From positions 5,270,001 through 5,334,000 of the forward strand of contig NZ_CP031705.1 in NCBI RefSeq assembly GCF_022701255.1: a DNA stretch of 64,000 nucleotides, given 5' to 3'. The stretch comes from Microcoleus vaginatus HSN003 (lineage in GTDB: Bacteria; Cyanobacteriota; Cyanobacteriia; Cyanobacteriales; Microcoleaceae). The position numbers were made by a program, and so were the translations under genes. Under the pieces are notes generated by a model. The model saw only the letters and a list, made by a program, of their open reading frames with translations. It was not told the origin of the DNA and searched no databases. This document shows, piece by piece, positions 34,806-44,667 of this stretch (position 1 is its first letter; every line of letters begins with the position of its first letter).

Positions 34806-36731
34806 CTACTTCTTACTCGGCGCAATCTTCTCAATAGAAATCAGCGCCTCCATCACCGACTCCACAATCGGCGCCGCCACCGTACCCCCCGAACCGTCCT
34901 TCGGCTCATCAATCACCGCTAAAACCACATACCGAGGAGCCTCCACAGGCATGATCCCCACAAAGCTAGTAATAATCGCCTTGTCAGAATAACCCCCACC
35001 AGCATTAGCTTTTTGAGCCGTGCCCGTTTTTCCAGCAATCCGATACCCAGGAATTTGTGCAGCTTTCCCCGTACCACCATCAACCACAGTTTCCATCATT
35101 TCTAACACCTGCTTAGTAGTTTCCGGCGAAAAAACCTGCTTTGGAACCGCCCTCGGAAGCTTCCAATAAGCTTCACCGTCCCTATCAAAAAGTCCCCGCA
35201 CAACGTGAGGAGTCACCAACTTGCCACCGTTAGCCAAAGCGCCGTTAAGCTGCACCAACTGCATCGGAGTAATCGAAAAACCTTGCCCAAAAGCCGTAGT
35301 AGCAACTTCCACCGGAGAGTTAATAAATTGCTCTCGATTTTTAAGCTGACTGGTTACTTCAAAAGGCAAATCTGTTCCCGCAGTTTGTCCGAGTCCGAGT
35401 TTTTCTAAAGCTTTATAGTAAAGAGAAGCTTTCATACTTCTCATTACGTGCACCATCCCCACATTGCTAGAATGTTTCAAAATCTCAGTAACAGTAGAAG
35501 GGCCGCGCGCGCCTACGAATTTGTAATCGGAATTTTGGATAGTCCAGCCATCCATGAAAATCCGACCTTCGTCCTTAAAGACAGTATTAGGTTTCACCGC
35601 ACCCGCTTCCAGAGCGATCGCCACATTAATCGCTTTAAAAGTCGAACCAGGCTCATAAACATCAGTTACAGCCCAATTTTTATAGCGCGACAAATCGAAA
35701 TTAAAATATTGATTCGGGTCATAAGAAGGTTCCGCTACAACTGACAGCAATTCCCCGTTACGGGCATCCATCACAATCACTGTGCCCCGCTTCGCATCGT
35801 GTTGCTTCATTTTTTCCTTAAGCGCAGTTCGGGCAGCCCGCTGCAAGCGACTGTCGATCGTCAATTGCAATTTCAAGTCATCAAGCTGCACAAATCCGGC
35901 CGTCAGTCGATCGGGAACCCAATTGCCATTGCTCGACCTGCTAAACTGAATCGACGGCATCGATCGTTCCAACAAATTCTGCTGGCTGTATTCCACCCCG
36001 GCTTGTCCCTTCCGTTCCCCGTCCACATAACCGAGGATATCCGCCGCCAACTCCTGCTGTGGGTAAAAACGCTGCTGCTGTCGCAGCAACTCCAAGCCAT
36101 CGACCAGACTCTCTTTAATTTGCATCTGAGCGACGCGATCGGCAACCTCTTGGGGCAGAGAGTCCGCAATTGTAATACCGCTTTCCGCAAGATTAAACCT
36201 GCGTATCAGTTCAGTTTCCGACGTAGTGCCCGGACTGCGTTCGATCGCCAGCATCGGAGCCAATTTAGCAGCAATTTCCGCCTTTGAGTGGTTAAACAAC
36301 TTCGGGTGAGCGTAGAGCGTGTACACCTGTCTGTCGATCGCCAAAACATTACCTGCGCGGTCAATTATCGGGCGTCTCGGTACAAACGGCTTCGTTTTGA
36401 GAGTTTGCTGCTGCTCGGCCTGTTTACGCAGCGCCGGAGCTCGCGTCACCTGCAAATAAAACAAATTCACAGCCAGCCCCAGCCCTCCCAGCATCAACAC
36501 CGCCCACACCGCCCACAAACGGAACTTGCTGCGCTTTAAACGCTCCACAGGTCGCCCCCAAGAGGCAGCCGTCTGTTGTGGTGATCTGCCGGAACTGCCC
36601 GGATATCTAGGTTTAGCTGGTTTTTCCCACCCAGTACGCGCGGCGAAGCTATCCCGTAGGGAATCGCCCGACTGTTTTGGGCGTTTGAAATTCGGCGATC
36701 TGTAGCGGTCAAAACGGGGATCGTAGCTCAT
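34806..36731 (-). CDS. ftsI: Septum-specific peptidoglycan transpeptidase (PBP3/FtsI)
   Basis: 641 residues. Basic cytoplasmic tail, single membrane anchor (LWAVWAVLMLGGLGLAVNLF, about residues 68-90), dimerisation domain, then a transpeptidase domain with active-site GSTFKA (SxxK, about 361), HSSNVG (SxN, about 420) and AGKTGTAQ (KTG, about 571). It cross-links division-septum murein. The gene lies about 300 bp downstream of an ftsL-like gene in the same orientation, as in many division clusters. The proline/arginine-rich N-terminal tail (about 65 residues) is long, as usual in cyanobacteria. Confidence 0.92.
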   Translation of the reverse strand: MSYDPRFDRYRSPNFKRPKQSGDSLRDSFAARTGWEKPAKPRYPGSSGRSPQQTAASWGRPVERLKRSKFRLWAVWAVLMLGGLGLAVNLFYLQVTRAPALRKQAEQQQTLKTKPFVPRRPIIDRAGNVLAIDRQVYTLYAHPKLFNHSKAEIAAKLAPMLAIERSPGTTSETELIRRFNLAESGITIADSLPQEVADRVAQMQIKESLVDGLELLRQQQRFYPQQELAADILGYVDGERKGQAGVEYSQQNLLERSMPSIQFSRSSNGNWVPDRLTAGFVQLDDLKLQLTIDSRLQRAARTALKEKMKQHDAKRGTVIVMDARNGELLSVVAEPSYDPNQYFNFDLSRYKNWAVTDVYEPGSTFKAINVAIALEAGAVKPNTVFKDEGRIFMDGWTIQNSDYKFVGARGPSTVTEILKHSSNVGMVHVMRSMKASLYYKALEKLGLGQTAGTDLPFEVTSQLKNREQFINSPVEVATTAFGQGFSITPMQLVQLNGALANGGKLVTPHVVRGLFDRDGEAYWKLPRAVPKQVFSPETTKQVLEMMETVVDGGTGKAAQIPGYRIAGKTGTAQKANAGGGYSDKAIITSFVGIMPVEAPRYVVLAVIDEPKDGSGGTVAAPIVESVMEALISIEKIAPSKK

Positions 36732-36763
36732 GGCATTAAAATTTCAATAGCAAGTGAGAGCGT

Positions 36764-36805
36764 TTTAGAATTTATAATTTAGATTTTATAATTTAGATTT
36801 TATAA
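36764..36805. repeat. Three tandem 14-bp AT-rich units
   Basis: TTTAGAATTTATAA followed by two exact TTTAGATTTTATAA units just upstream of ftsI (36764, 36778, 36792). A second short direct repeat (CTCAGGCCCTCGG, at 36984 and 37000) lies nearer the ftsL-like gene. The 304-bp gap has no gene. Confidence 0.75.
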
Positions 36806-37035
36806 TATAAATTTCAAGACTTGGGAATGAGCAATCCCTATCAGGGTTTGGATCAGACCTAGAGTTGCATTCTTTTTTTTGAAGAGGTTTTAATTATTTT
36901 TAAATTGTAACTTCCGGTGGGAAGCCGAAAATTGAGCGCGACTTGCTGCAAAAAAGTCAAAAAGGAAATTAGCTCCTCAAATTCTCAGGCCCTCGGACAC
37001 TCAGGCCCTCGGGCGCTCTCGGCTTTGACACAGGT

Positions 37036-37611
37036 TTAATAGCCCAGTGGTGTTTCCACACCGGCTCGATTCTTGAGAACGGGCTCAGAATTTGGTGCCG
37101 CAAGGGGCGATCGGGTTTCAGGCGCCGGCTGCAAGAAAATCGTGTCGCCAGGATTTTGCGGAGCCAAACCGGTTTCGGGATTTTGGGCTTCTTTAGCAAG
37201 TTGGTGTTTCAAGACTTCGCTAGAAGAACTCAACTGCTGTTCCTGGAGACGCAGAGTTTCCAGTTTTTGATAATCCTGACTCCAGCGCTGCTCGCCGTAA
37301 ACTGTCAAGCCGTAGAGACTCAGAGCACCGCCCAAAAGCATAAGTGCTCCCACTGAGGAGGCGCGCTGTACCTGCAGGAGCGATCGCAACCACACTGGCT
37401 GCTGCTGGCGATCGGGCAAAACTTTCAGCACCGATGCGGACGACCGAGCATTCGCCTGTTCGTCGGCTGGCGAGTAGTTGGGCAATACCGGCCCTGTCTT
37501 CGCCCGCCTAGCTTTGGCAATAGAAGTAACTTTGCTTTTGGCTGGGCCCGCAGCGGGCTTGCGGGTCGATCGGGAGCGGGGAGAATCCGGGGATCTGATA
37601 GCAGCGGTCAT
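37036..37611 (-). CDS. FtsL-like division protein
   Basis: 191 residues from ATG 37611 (a TTG four codons earlier is possible). A basic, Ser/Pro-rich N-terminal half is followed by one membrane helix (SVGALMLLGGALSLYGLTVY), a short coiled coil (YQKLETLRLQEQQLSSSSEV) and a proline-rich tail. That layout and its position upstream of ftsI fit cyanobacterial FtsL, which bridges FtsI/FtsW with the septal complex. Primary-sequence similarity to FtsL is always low, so the call rests on layout and context. Confidence 0.6.
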   Translation of the reverse strand: MTAAIRSPDSPRSRSTRKPAAGPAKSKVTSIAKARRAKTGPVLPNYSPADEQANARSSASVLKVLPDRQQQPVWLRSLLQVQRASSVGALMLLGGALSLYGLTVYGEQRWSQDYQKLETLRLQEQQLSSSSEVLKHQLAKEAQNPETGLAPQNPGDTIFLQPAPETRSPLAAPNSEPVLKNRAGVETPLGY

Positions 37612-37948
37612 AGAGTTCACCAATACGTAAAGTGGGGTAGCTTCAGCTTGATTGAGGTTAAGAGTTTTTTGTCTCCCAGATCGCCAGTTGTGGCAATCTG
37701 CGTTCGATCGGTTATCCTTACCAAAGATACCTCACAAGCCAACCAACCCATCCTACCACTGGTCTCTTTGACTTCAGGATTTGCAAAAAAAAAGAAATCT
37801 TTGCTGGTTAGCGATAATCTATGTGAAATTTATTAATAAATGCAGTATTGTAATCAACGAGCGAATCGTTGATCTATTCGTGCCAGCATTGTTTCTCAAG
37901 TACACTATCCCCTTCCTTGCGATGGGTTTTCAATCTTAAGGAGTTTTT
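37612..37948. other. Intergenic region between divergent genes
   Basis: 337 bp, no gene seen. It contains the promoters for the ftsL-like gene (leftward) and the small lipoprotein gene (rightward). Clear ribosome site AAGGAG at about 37938. Confidence 0.5.
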
Positions 37949-38164
37949 ATGAACAAGGGATTAATTCGTTTGACTTTGGTAGTGGGCTTGGCAGTAGCCC
38001 TCGGCGCCTGCGGAGATACCGGCAGCAACGGTAACTCTAGCCCCTCTCCGGGCGGCGCTGGCGGCGCTGGTGGCACTGGCACTACTACTCCTCCTGTTTC
38101 TTCTCCATCTCCAAAGACAACTCCACCTACTAGCCCTGCCCCTGCTCCTAAAAAGACTCCCTAA
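37949..38164 (+). CDS. Small proline/threonine-rich lipoprotein
   Basis: 71 residues. Lipobox VGLAVALGAC (cysteine at residue 21), then a flexible Gly/Ser/Thr/Pro tail with no fold, ending PAPAPKKTP. Strong ribosome site AAGGAG. Short proteins of this type are common in cyanobacterial genomes; role unknown. A hairpin followed by T residues lies 50 bp after the stop. Confidence 0.7.
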   Translation: MNKGLIRLTLVVGLAVALGACGDTGSNGNSSPSPGGAGGAGGTGTTTPPVSSPSPKTTPPTSPAPAPKKTP

Positions 38165-38210
38165 CTAGGGTTCTCCCGGATTCGGTGCCCAACGAGCCTA
38201 GCCTCGGGGT

Positions 38211-38239
38211 GAAAAATGGTTCGCTCCTCGCATTTTTTC
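38211..38239 (+). terminator. Probable terminator of the small lipoprotein gene
   Basis: GAAAAATG...CATTTTTTC, an 8-9 bp stem with a GC-rich loop and T-rich right arm, 47 bp after the stop codon. Confidence 0.45.
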
Positions 38240-38421
38240 ATCTCATCGGTCTAGGTCTCAAGTTGGGTGGTAGTGATGATCTGATGCTTTTACTACTAAA
38301 GTTCAGTACGTCCCCTTACAGCAGCAAAGTCCGCTGATTCCCTGCGTTACAAGAGCGTTCCCTTTCAAGTAGAAAATTTGACTCCCGGCCTGCACTTTTT
38401 GAAACTCAAGCCTGTGACAGG

Positions 38422-38724
38422 ATGTTTGAGGACATTGCCGGTGCTGCTGCCTCAACTGAATATCAACCGGAGGATCTCGCAGACTCGACGCAAATTTTGC
38501 ACTATCGATCGAGTCTCGCTTTCTTTCCCCGCCACTGTGGCTCGCAGACGAGAAGAAAGCAAGCTGAGCCTTGGATGCTCGTCGAAGACTTGCTCGATGA
38601 CAGCATCGCCATGGCTACTCGATTTGTTGACTACGAGTTTCGTGTCGGTGCGGGCAAGCAAATCTACCCGTCTGTTTTGAGCCAGTTTAGTGATTCAATT
38701 GGCGCCCTGCCAGTTCGGTATTAA
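38422..38724 (+). CDS. Unrecognised 100-residue ORF, possibly a gene remnant
   Basis: The translation (MFEDIAGAAASTEYQPEDLA..., LVEDLLDDSIAMATRFVDYE) looks protein-like, with balanced composition, but there is no ribosome site and I recognise no family. The ORF lies in a 1.2-kb stretch between the lipoprotein gene and glgB with no other good gene. It may be the end of a decayed gene. Confidence 0.3.
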   Translation: MFEDIAGAAASTEYQPEDLADSTQILHYRSSLAFFPRHCGSQTRRKQAEPWMLVEDLLDDSIAMATRFVDYEFRVGAGKQIYPSVLSQFSDSIGALPVRY

Positions 38725-38841
38725 CCCTGCCTCGGCAAAACTCACTTCTGTTACGCATGAGTTCTGCTTTAAACCTCTTGCACCGTCGCTGGTAGGATGG
38801 TGCTAGTTTTTTGGTAGGCGATTCCTTGAGCATGGCAGATA

Positions 38842-39018
38842 TTGCTGGCTGCTGTCGCCCTGCTGAGTGCTTTAGCTTTGATTCCTAAATACCGAGTTGA
38901 GCATCCTTCGCTGTTTGAGCGTATTGCAAAAATTCACCGACTTTGTGGGGAAACCCAGCCTCCGGGATGTGAAATTCTACCGATCGGGGGATCGCCCCTG
39001 CCTGAAACTTCCAGGTAA
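38842..39018 (+). CDS. Possible 58-codon membrane miniprotein without an ATG
   Basis: From TTG 38842 the frame reads a hydrophobic segment (LLAAVALLSALALIPKYRVE) then a soluble tail with two cysteines, ending PLPETSR. There is no ATG or GTG, and an in-frame TGA lies just upstream, so it could be the remains of a gene. The following 350 bp to glgB hold a GCCTGCTG/CAGCAGGC inverted repeat (39217-39259) but no gene. Confidence 0.25.
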   Translation: MLAAVALLSALALIPKYRVEHPSLFERIAKIHRLCGETQPPGCEILPIGGSPLPETSR

Positions 39019-39374
39019 ACTATTAACTGCTGCTCAACACTTACAGGGTTGACCCTCCTACAGTGTCAAATCGACAATAGGAAAAATTTTCATATCACAT
39101 ATTAAATAAAAAGTCAATGATATTTGGGAAAAAATATAAATTTTTCAATTTGTTTTAATATTTCTATACTTAGAGGTTAGCAGTAAAACCCCAGCTCGGC
39201 CGCCGGCAAGGCAACAGCCTGCTGTGTGTGCAAGGGCGCGCGCTGGAGCTGCAGCAGGCAAGATTATGCTAATCAGTGGTAGGATCAGCGATCAAAAATG
39301 TATCGAAATGTAAAGTGCAGCGCCACTCTAGGTTTTGAAAGCCATTTAGTTAAAAGATTGAGGTAAATAGTTTT

Positions 39375-41669
39375 ATGCCCGCGACCGTCCCCTTTGAACA
39401 GATTGACCGCATTATTGGGAATCAGCACCACGATCCATTTGAAGTGCTAGGCCCTCACGCGATCGAAGAAAATGGCAAAAAAGTCTGGGTCGTCCGAGCT
39501 TATCTGCCGAATGCGAATGCGGTATCCGTAGTTGTGCCGGAGGCCAGGGCTGAATACCCGATGAAATCAGAGCATCACCCTCACTTTTTTGAATGTACGA
39601 TCGACACCCCAGAACTAGCAAACTATCAATTGCGGGTCAAAGAAGGGGAACACGAGCGCTTCATCTACGATCCCTACGCCTTTCGATCGCCCAAACTCAC
39701 AGAATTCGACCAGCACCTATTCTCAGAAGGCAATCACCACCGGATTTACGAAAAGCTCGGGGCGCACCTCACCGAAGTAGACGGCATCACAGGAGTATAT
39801 TTTGCCGTTTGGGCCCCGAATGCCCGCAACGTCTCTGTTTTAGGAGATTTCAACTATTGGGACGGCCGCAAACATCAAATGCGGAAATCGCAAAACGGCA
39901 TCTGGGAATTATTTATTCCGGGAATATCCGTGGGAACTTCCTACAAATACGAAGTGAAAAACCAAGACGGACATCCCTACGAAAAGTCCGATCCTTACGG
40001 TTTCCAGCAAGAAGTGCGGCCGAAAACAGCATCAATTGTCACCGACTTAAACACCTACACTTGGAACGACAGCGCTTGGATTGAAAAGCGGCGGCACACA
40101 GACCAACTGACGCAGCCGGTTTCGGTTTACGAATGCCACATCGGTTCTTGGCTGCACGCCGCTACTGACGAACCCGCCGTGCTACCAAATGGGGAAATAC
40201 AACCCGCCGTGCAGGTTTCGGAACTCAATCCCGGGGCACGCTTTCTGACTTACCGGGAATTGGCCGATCGGCTGATTCCCTACGTCAAAGATTTAGGATT
40301 CACCCACATCGAAATGCTGCCCATCGCCGAACATCCTTTCGACGGTTCTTGGGGCTATCAAGTCACCGGTTATTTCGCCCCAACTTCCCGCTACGGCACA
40401 CCTGAAGATTTCATGTATTTTGTTGACCAGTGCCACGCCAACGGCATTGGCGTACTGGTGGACTGGGTACCGGGACATTTCCCCAAAGACGGCCACGGTT
40501 TAGCTTTCTTTGACGGAACTCACTTGTACGAACACGCCGACCCCCGCAAGGGCGAGCACAAAGAGTGGGGAACCCTCGTATTTAACTACGGCCGCAACGA
40601 AGTGCGGAATTTCCTAGTATCAAACGCTCTGTTCTGGTTTGACAAATACCACATCGATGGGATTCGCGTAGATGCCGTAGCCTCGATGCTTTATTTGGAT
40701 TACTGCCGCGAACCCGGAGAATGGCTGACCAACCAGTACGGGGGCCGGGAAAATATCGAGGCGGCAGATTTTCTGCGTCAGGCGAATCACGTCATTTTTA
40801 GCTATTTCCCAGGTGCGTTGTCGATCGCCGAAGAATCTACCTCTTGGCCGATGGTATCATGGCCGACCTATGTAGGGGGTTTGGGCTTCAACCTGAAGTG
40901 GAACATGGGTTGGATGCACGATATGCTCGACTATTACCACATGGACCCGTGGTTCCGCCAGTTCCACCAGAACAACATAACTTTCAGTATGTGGTACAAC
41001 CACAGCGAGAATTTCATGCTGGCTTTGTCCCACGATGAAGTAGTCCACGGCAAAGCCCACATCATCGGGAAAATGCCAGGAGACGAATGGCAAAAGTTTG
41101 CAAACGTGCGGTGTTTGTTTACTTTTATGTTTACTCATCCCGGAAAGAAAACGATCTTTATGGGGATGGAGTTTGGTCAGTGGCACGAGTGGAACGTTTG
41201 GGGGGATTTGCAGTGGCAGTTGCTGCAATTCGAGCCGCACCAAAAGTTGAAGCTGTTTTTTAAAGATTTGAACAATTTGTACCGCACCGAAAGAGCACTT
41301 TACAGTCAAGATTTTGCTGAGGATGGGTTTGAGTGGATTGATTGCACCGATAATCGGCATAGCGTCGTGGCATTTGTGCGCCGAGAGAAGGATGGCGACG
41401 AGTTTGTGGTGACGGTGTGCAATTTTACGCCGCAGCCGCACTCTCACTATCGGGTAGGAGTACCGGAACCGGGTTTCTATACGGAGTTGTTTAACAGCGA
41501 CGCGCGGGAATACGGCGGCAGCAATATGGGGAATTTGGGCGGTAAGTGGACTGAGGAGTGGTGGTTCCACAACAGTGCTTATTCGATCGACTTGTGTTTG
41601 CCACCTTTGGGGGTGTTGATTTTAAAGCTCGATCGGGCAAAAACAACAGCAAAATCTCAAGAGTTTTAA
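39375..41669 (+). CDS. glgB: 1,4-alpha-glucan branching enzyme
   Basis: Makes alpha-1,6 branches in glycogen. 764 residues, usual length for the long GH13 GlgB: an N-terminal CBM48-type domain (DPFEVLGPHAIEE), a second beta domain (GVYFAVWAPNARNVSVLGDF), then the catalytic barrel. Visible catalytic blocks are DGIRVDAVASML (nucleophile Asp), IAEESTSWP (acid Glu, about 484) and ALSHDEVVHGK (about 551). ATG at 39375. Single transcription unit with a clear terminator downstream. Confidence 0.97.
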   Translation: MPATVPFEQIDRIIGNQHHDPFEVLGPHAIEENGKKVWVVRAYLPNANAVSVVVPEARAEYPMKSEHHPHFFECTIDTPELANYQLRVKEGEHERFIYDPYAFRSPKLTEFDQHLFSEGNHHRIYEKLGAHLTEVDGITGVYFAVWAPNARNVSVLGDFNYWDGRKHQMRKSQNGIWELFIPGISVGTSYKYEVKNQDGHPYEKSDPYGFQQEVRPKTASIVTDLNTYTWNDSAWIEKRRHTDQLTQPVSVYECHIGSWLHAATDEPAVLPNGEIQPAVQVSELNPGARFLTYRELADRLIPYVKDLGFTHIEMLPIAEHPFDGSWGYQVTGYFAPTSRYGTPEDFMYFVDQCHANGIGVLVDWVPGHFPKDGHGLAFFDGTHLYEHADPRKGEHKEWGTLVFNYGRNEVRNFLVSNALFWFDKYHIDGIRVDAVASMLYLDYCREPGEWLTNQYGGRENIEAADFLRQANHVIFSYFPGALSIAEESTSWPMVSWPTYVGGLGFNLKWNMGWMHDMLDYYHMDPWFRQFHQNNITFSMWYNHSENFMLALSHDEVVHGKAHIIGKMPGDEWQKFANVRCLFTFMFTHPGKKTIFMGMEFGQWHEWNVWGDLQWQLLQFEPHQKLKLFFKDLNNLYRTERALYSQDFAEDGFEWIDCTDNRHSVVAFVRREKDGDEFVVTVCNFTPQPHSHYRVGVPEPGFYTELFNSDAREYGGSNMGNLGGKWTEEWWFHNSAYSIDLCLPPLGVLILKLDRAKTTAKSQEF

Positions 41670-41736
41670 GTGGTGAGTGGTGATGTTTTGAGTTAAGAAT
41701 CAAAGCTTTATTAAACCTAAAACTTTGAGGGTATTC

Positions 41737-41772
41737 AGAAACCCGGTTTCTCCAAGAAACCGGGTTTTTTCT
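41737..41772 (+). terminator. Terminator of glgB
   Basis: AGAAACCCGGTTTCT / AGAAACCGGGTTTTTT forms a strong hairpin with a T run. The same AAACCGGGTTT words recur at 15894, 17633 and 56531, so this terminator is built from a dispersed repeat. The remainder of the gap to 42048 holds a short AACCGCAGAGTACGCAGGG-type repeat and no gene. Confidence 0.75.
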
Positions 41773-42048
41773 GTTTTGTTGTGGCGAAAGAAGGAAGTTT
41801 TACAACGGATTCGCTTTCTTCGGATTTAAGGAATTTAATATTAATTCCGGTTGCCTCGGAATGATTTAACCGCAGAGTACGCAGGGTTCACAAAGGAAGA
41901 GAAGAGAGAGATGAATAATTTCGATGCACACGGAAAGGATATAATACCACTTCTAAATACTTCGGCTAACCCTCGATTATCGGCGGGGGAACCGCGAGGG
42001 TACAAGTTCCAAATACTACGGCTAGGCGAGCTTACCTATTACCCATTT

Positions 42049-42966
42049 TTAATTTCTAGTATCGGAAGCTCCAAGATTATAAGAAACTTTTGACTGCTCA
42101 ACTGTTACTACTTCCGAAATAGATGGTTCCTCCACTCCGTCTAATTTGGGCAGCGGCATATGCTTCATTTCCCAAACTTTCAGCAAAATTAGATATTCAT
42201 AAAAAGCTTGCAGCGTACACCAAGCCAATCCCGCTTGACCGTCAAGAAATCCGCCGAGTAAAATATACATATAGAAAAAGCGCACCACAGGCCGCAAAGG
42301 CAAGCGCAAAGAAAAATCTTTCAAAGCGCGGCGCCTTTCCACCTCCGACGCGCCAAACAATAAATCCCACCAATTTACTTGACCCGCTTCTAATTGGCGG
42401 AGAGTTTCAGCCGCCTCGTCAGTCGAGTAGCGGTTGTGCTTTTCAATCCAGCGGGAAAGACCTTTGCTGCAAGTATAGTGAGGGTAACTTTCCTTCAAAA
42501 AGTGAGTAGGCCCGTTGCAGACTTCCCGTTCAGTGTGACCGTAGTCAGTAAACCACACTCGGTCTTTGCGAAAGAGGCGCATTTGATAGCGGGGATATTG
42601 AGTGCTGCGGCGAATCCAGCGCTCCATAAATATTACTTTTTCAGCTACGTAATAGCCGATATATTCTTGAGTTTCGATCGCCTTTAAGCATTCAGCAAAC
42701 AGTGCAGGCGTCATCCGCTCGTCAGCTTCGAGGATATAAACCCATTCGTATTTGCAGGGGACTTCTTGGAGCATCCAAGTCCGCTGGCGTCCGTGAGTTT
42801 CAAAGCGGTGCTGTACTGTTTGCACGGCATAGTTCTGAACAATCTCAAGGGTGCGATCGGTGCTGAAAGAATCAACTACAATGATATCGTCACAAAGCCG
42901 TGCCGATTCAATGCAAGCGGCGATATCAATCTCTTCGTTGTAAGTCAGAATATAAATTGAGAACAT
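42049..42966 (-). CDS. Family 2 glycosyltransferase (WaaE/KdtX-like)
   Basis: 305 residues, GT-A fold: FSIYILTYNEEIDIAACIES, IIVVDSFSTDRTLEIV, and an acidic metal site VYILEADERM. A conserved second part has FRKDRVWFTDYGHTEREV and a hydrophobic C-terminal section (VVRFFYMYILLGGFLDGQAG). Relatives add sugars to lipopolysaccharide core or other glycans at the inner membrane. Same strand as the HpsJ-like gene 87 bp upstream, which would suit a surface-polysaccharide role. Donor and acceptor unknown. Confidence 0.85.
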   Translation of the reverse strand: MFSIYILTYNEEIDIAACIESARLCDDIIVVDSFSTDRTLEIVQNYAVQTVQHRFETHGRQRTWMLQEVPCKYEWVYILEADERMTPALFAECLKAIETQEYIGYYVAEKVIFMERWIRRSTQYPRYQMRLFRKDRVWFTDYGHTEREVCNGPTHFLKESYPHYTCSKGLSRWIEKHNRYSTDEAAETLRQLEAGQVNWWDLLFGASEVERRRALKDFSLRLPLRPVVRFFYMYILLGGFLDGQAGLAWCTLQAFYEYLILLKVWEMKHMPLPKLDGVEEPSISEVVTVEQSKVSYNLGASDTRN

Positions 42967-43052
42967 TCCCAGCTTTCAGTAAGGGCAAACTATTGGGTAA
43001 ACAAACTATTTCTCAGGGATGTCTCGACCAGCGCGATCCCTGCCAGCGCCGA

Positions 43053-43883
43053 TCAATTTTGGCGGCGGCCGAACCGCAAAATCCCCATACTTCTCAATCC
43101 CGTCCAACCAACAGTAATGTAGCCGATCGCTAACAGCAAACTGCTGATTCCCGTCTGCAAACTCGAATTTCTCGATCGAGTTCTTAACTCTTTCTCTTTT
43201 TGTTGCTTGCGGGTGCGAATCTCGTTGCGAGCTTGAGTAGGAAGTTCTTGAGCTTGCTGTTCCAGGAACTTGTCGAGGGCTTTCGGGTCCTTTTTCGACT
43301 CCTGAAGCACAGCTTTCAATTCCTTGGGAACCTCTGGACTCTTGAGTGCTTGTTGCAGCTTCCCGTCGTCTTGCAGCAGCGCGGCTATCTGGGTGCGACG
43401 CTGGCTTTTGAGCTCTTCTACCTGAGCTTTAAATTGAGGGCTTTTAAGTTGTGCCTCAAGTTGACCTTCCGCTTGTCCCGCCTCTTGATCGACTTGAGCC
43501 AGAGCATCCTTGAGTTCCAAACGAGTATTGTTGAGGTGAACGGGAACCAGAGATAGGTAAACTAGACCTAACAAGCTGGAAATCAACAGCGCCCAAAATC
43601 GCAAGTCCAGCCAAACCTTGCGTCGCTCAATAGAGACTCCACTACTACTGTCAACCCAAAAGCCAGTCATCAGGAGGGCAATACCGATCAAAGGAATAAT
43701 GCCCCTGTCAACTATCTGAGTTGCAGCAGTCAACTGCCAGCCTCTATTGAGAAGGTCTGAACTTTCTCCCGGCAGCGACAGAACAATGCCGTCAAGCAAA
43801 GCAGAGAGAATCAAGATAATCCCGACTACTTTGAGAGTTCGAGCAGCTACTGAAGAAAATTGACGGCTATTACTTGCTTTCAT
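43053..43883 (-). CDS. HpsJ-like hormogonium polysaccharide protein
   Basis: 276 residues. Two N-terminal membrane segments (LKVVGIILILSALLDGIVLS, about 18-40, and a second near 63-80), a third near 97-112, a long charged coiled-coil region (about 118-240, rich in QLEAQLKSPQFKAQVEELKS-type repeats), and a final helix. This plan fits HpsJ family proteins required for motility slime in filamentous cyanobacteria. The call rests on layout and recollection of the family. It precedes the glycosyltransferase on the same strand. Confidence 0.58.
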   Translation of the reverse strand: MKASNSRQFSSVAARTLKVVGIILILSALLDGIVLSLPGESSDLLNRGWQLTAATQIVDRGIIPLIGIALLMTGFWVDSSSGVSIERRKVWLDLRFWALLISSLLGLVYLSLVPVHLNNTRLELKDALAQVDQEAGQAEGQLEAQLKSPQFKAQVEELKSQRRTQIAALLQDDGKLQQALKSPEVPKELKAVLQESKKDPKALDKFLEQQAQELPTQARNEIRTRKQQKEKELRTRSRNSSLQTGISSLLLAIGYITVGWTGLRSMGILRFGRRQN

Positions 43884-44667
43884 AAATTCGTGTTAGATAA
43901 TTCTACACCGTTAGATTCAAGGGGGTAGTTGAGTGGATTTTGTTGAACGAGTTAAGCTATTTTCCACCAAAATAGCTGTTTCGGGTACCGACCTCGACTT
44001 TCCTCTGGGTTTTCACAGGCTGCGGTTGCGACCCAAAAGGTCGAGTTTCTGCACAGCTATACAGAGTTGGACACAGGAGGCTGTAAGCTTCTGGGGTGGC
44101 TGTAAGGCTTGGTCAAGATAGCGCCCAGACACTGCAGCAAGCAACTGCTGGCTTCTTCTATAGTCTGACGAATCCAGCATAAAGATGAGTTCTGCACGCT
44201 TGGGTTCCCGCTTTTAACTAGCTTTCGCTCACGCGGCGGTGTCAGAAATAATAGACACAGGAGGAGCGCGTTTTGCTGGGTTTCACCCCCTAGGGTTCTC
44301 ACAACCCGATCGTCTGCCCGAGGGGGTGAAACTAAATCCCATGTCTTATAGTAATTGATATAAGAGAGGGCGGGAATAAATAATTGTTTCCCAACCTTTT
44401 TAACCCCCAATTACCAACAGCACGATGCGGCAATCACACATACAGGAGTAGCAGTTTTTTTGGGGGAATTCTGTTTTCCCTATCAGCTTCGGTTTCAATC
44501 ATTTTGAGTTTTTCATTCTTGCTTAAAAGGAATCAATTACTAAATACTCATTACTAATCACCAACTACTAATTATTGGCATTTTGAGGGATGAATTATTC
44601 AAGAGCAAAAGTGCAAAATTTCACATTTTTTGGTAGGATATTTTATCGCTGTTAAAATTTGTTGGTA
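43884..44667. other. 784-bp intergenic region
   Basis: No credible gene: a 117-codon leftward frame at 44057-44410 has low protein-like character. A near-perfect inverted repeat TTTCACCCCCT / AGGGGGTGAAA (44281-44291, 44321-44331) with a 29-base loop is visible, without a T run. Confidence 0.5.

Noticed and set aside
44057..44410. Leftward 117-codon ORF
   Set aside because: Crosses an inverted repeat and shows no protein-like features.
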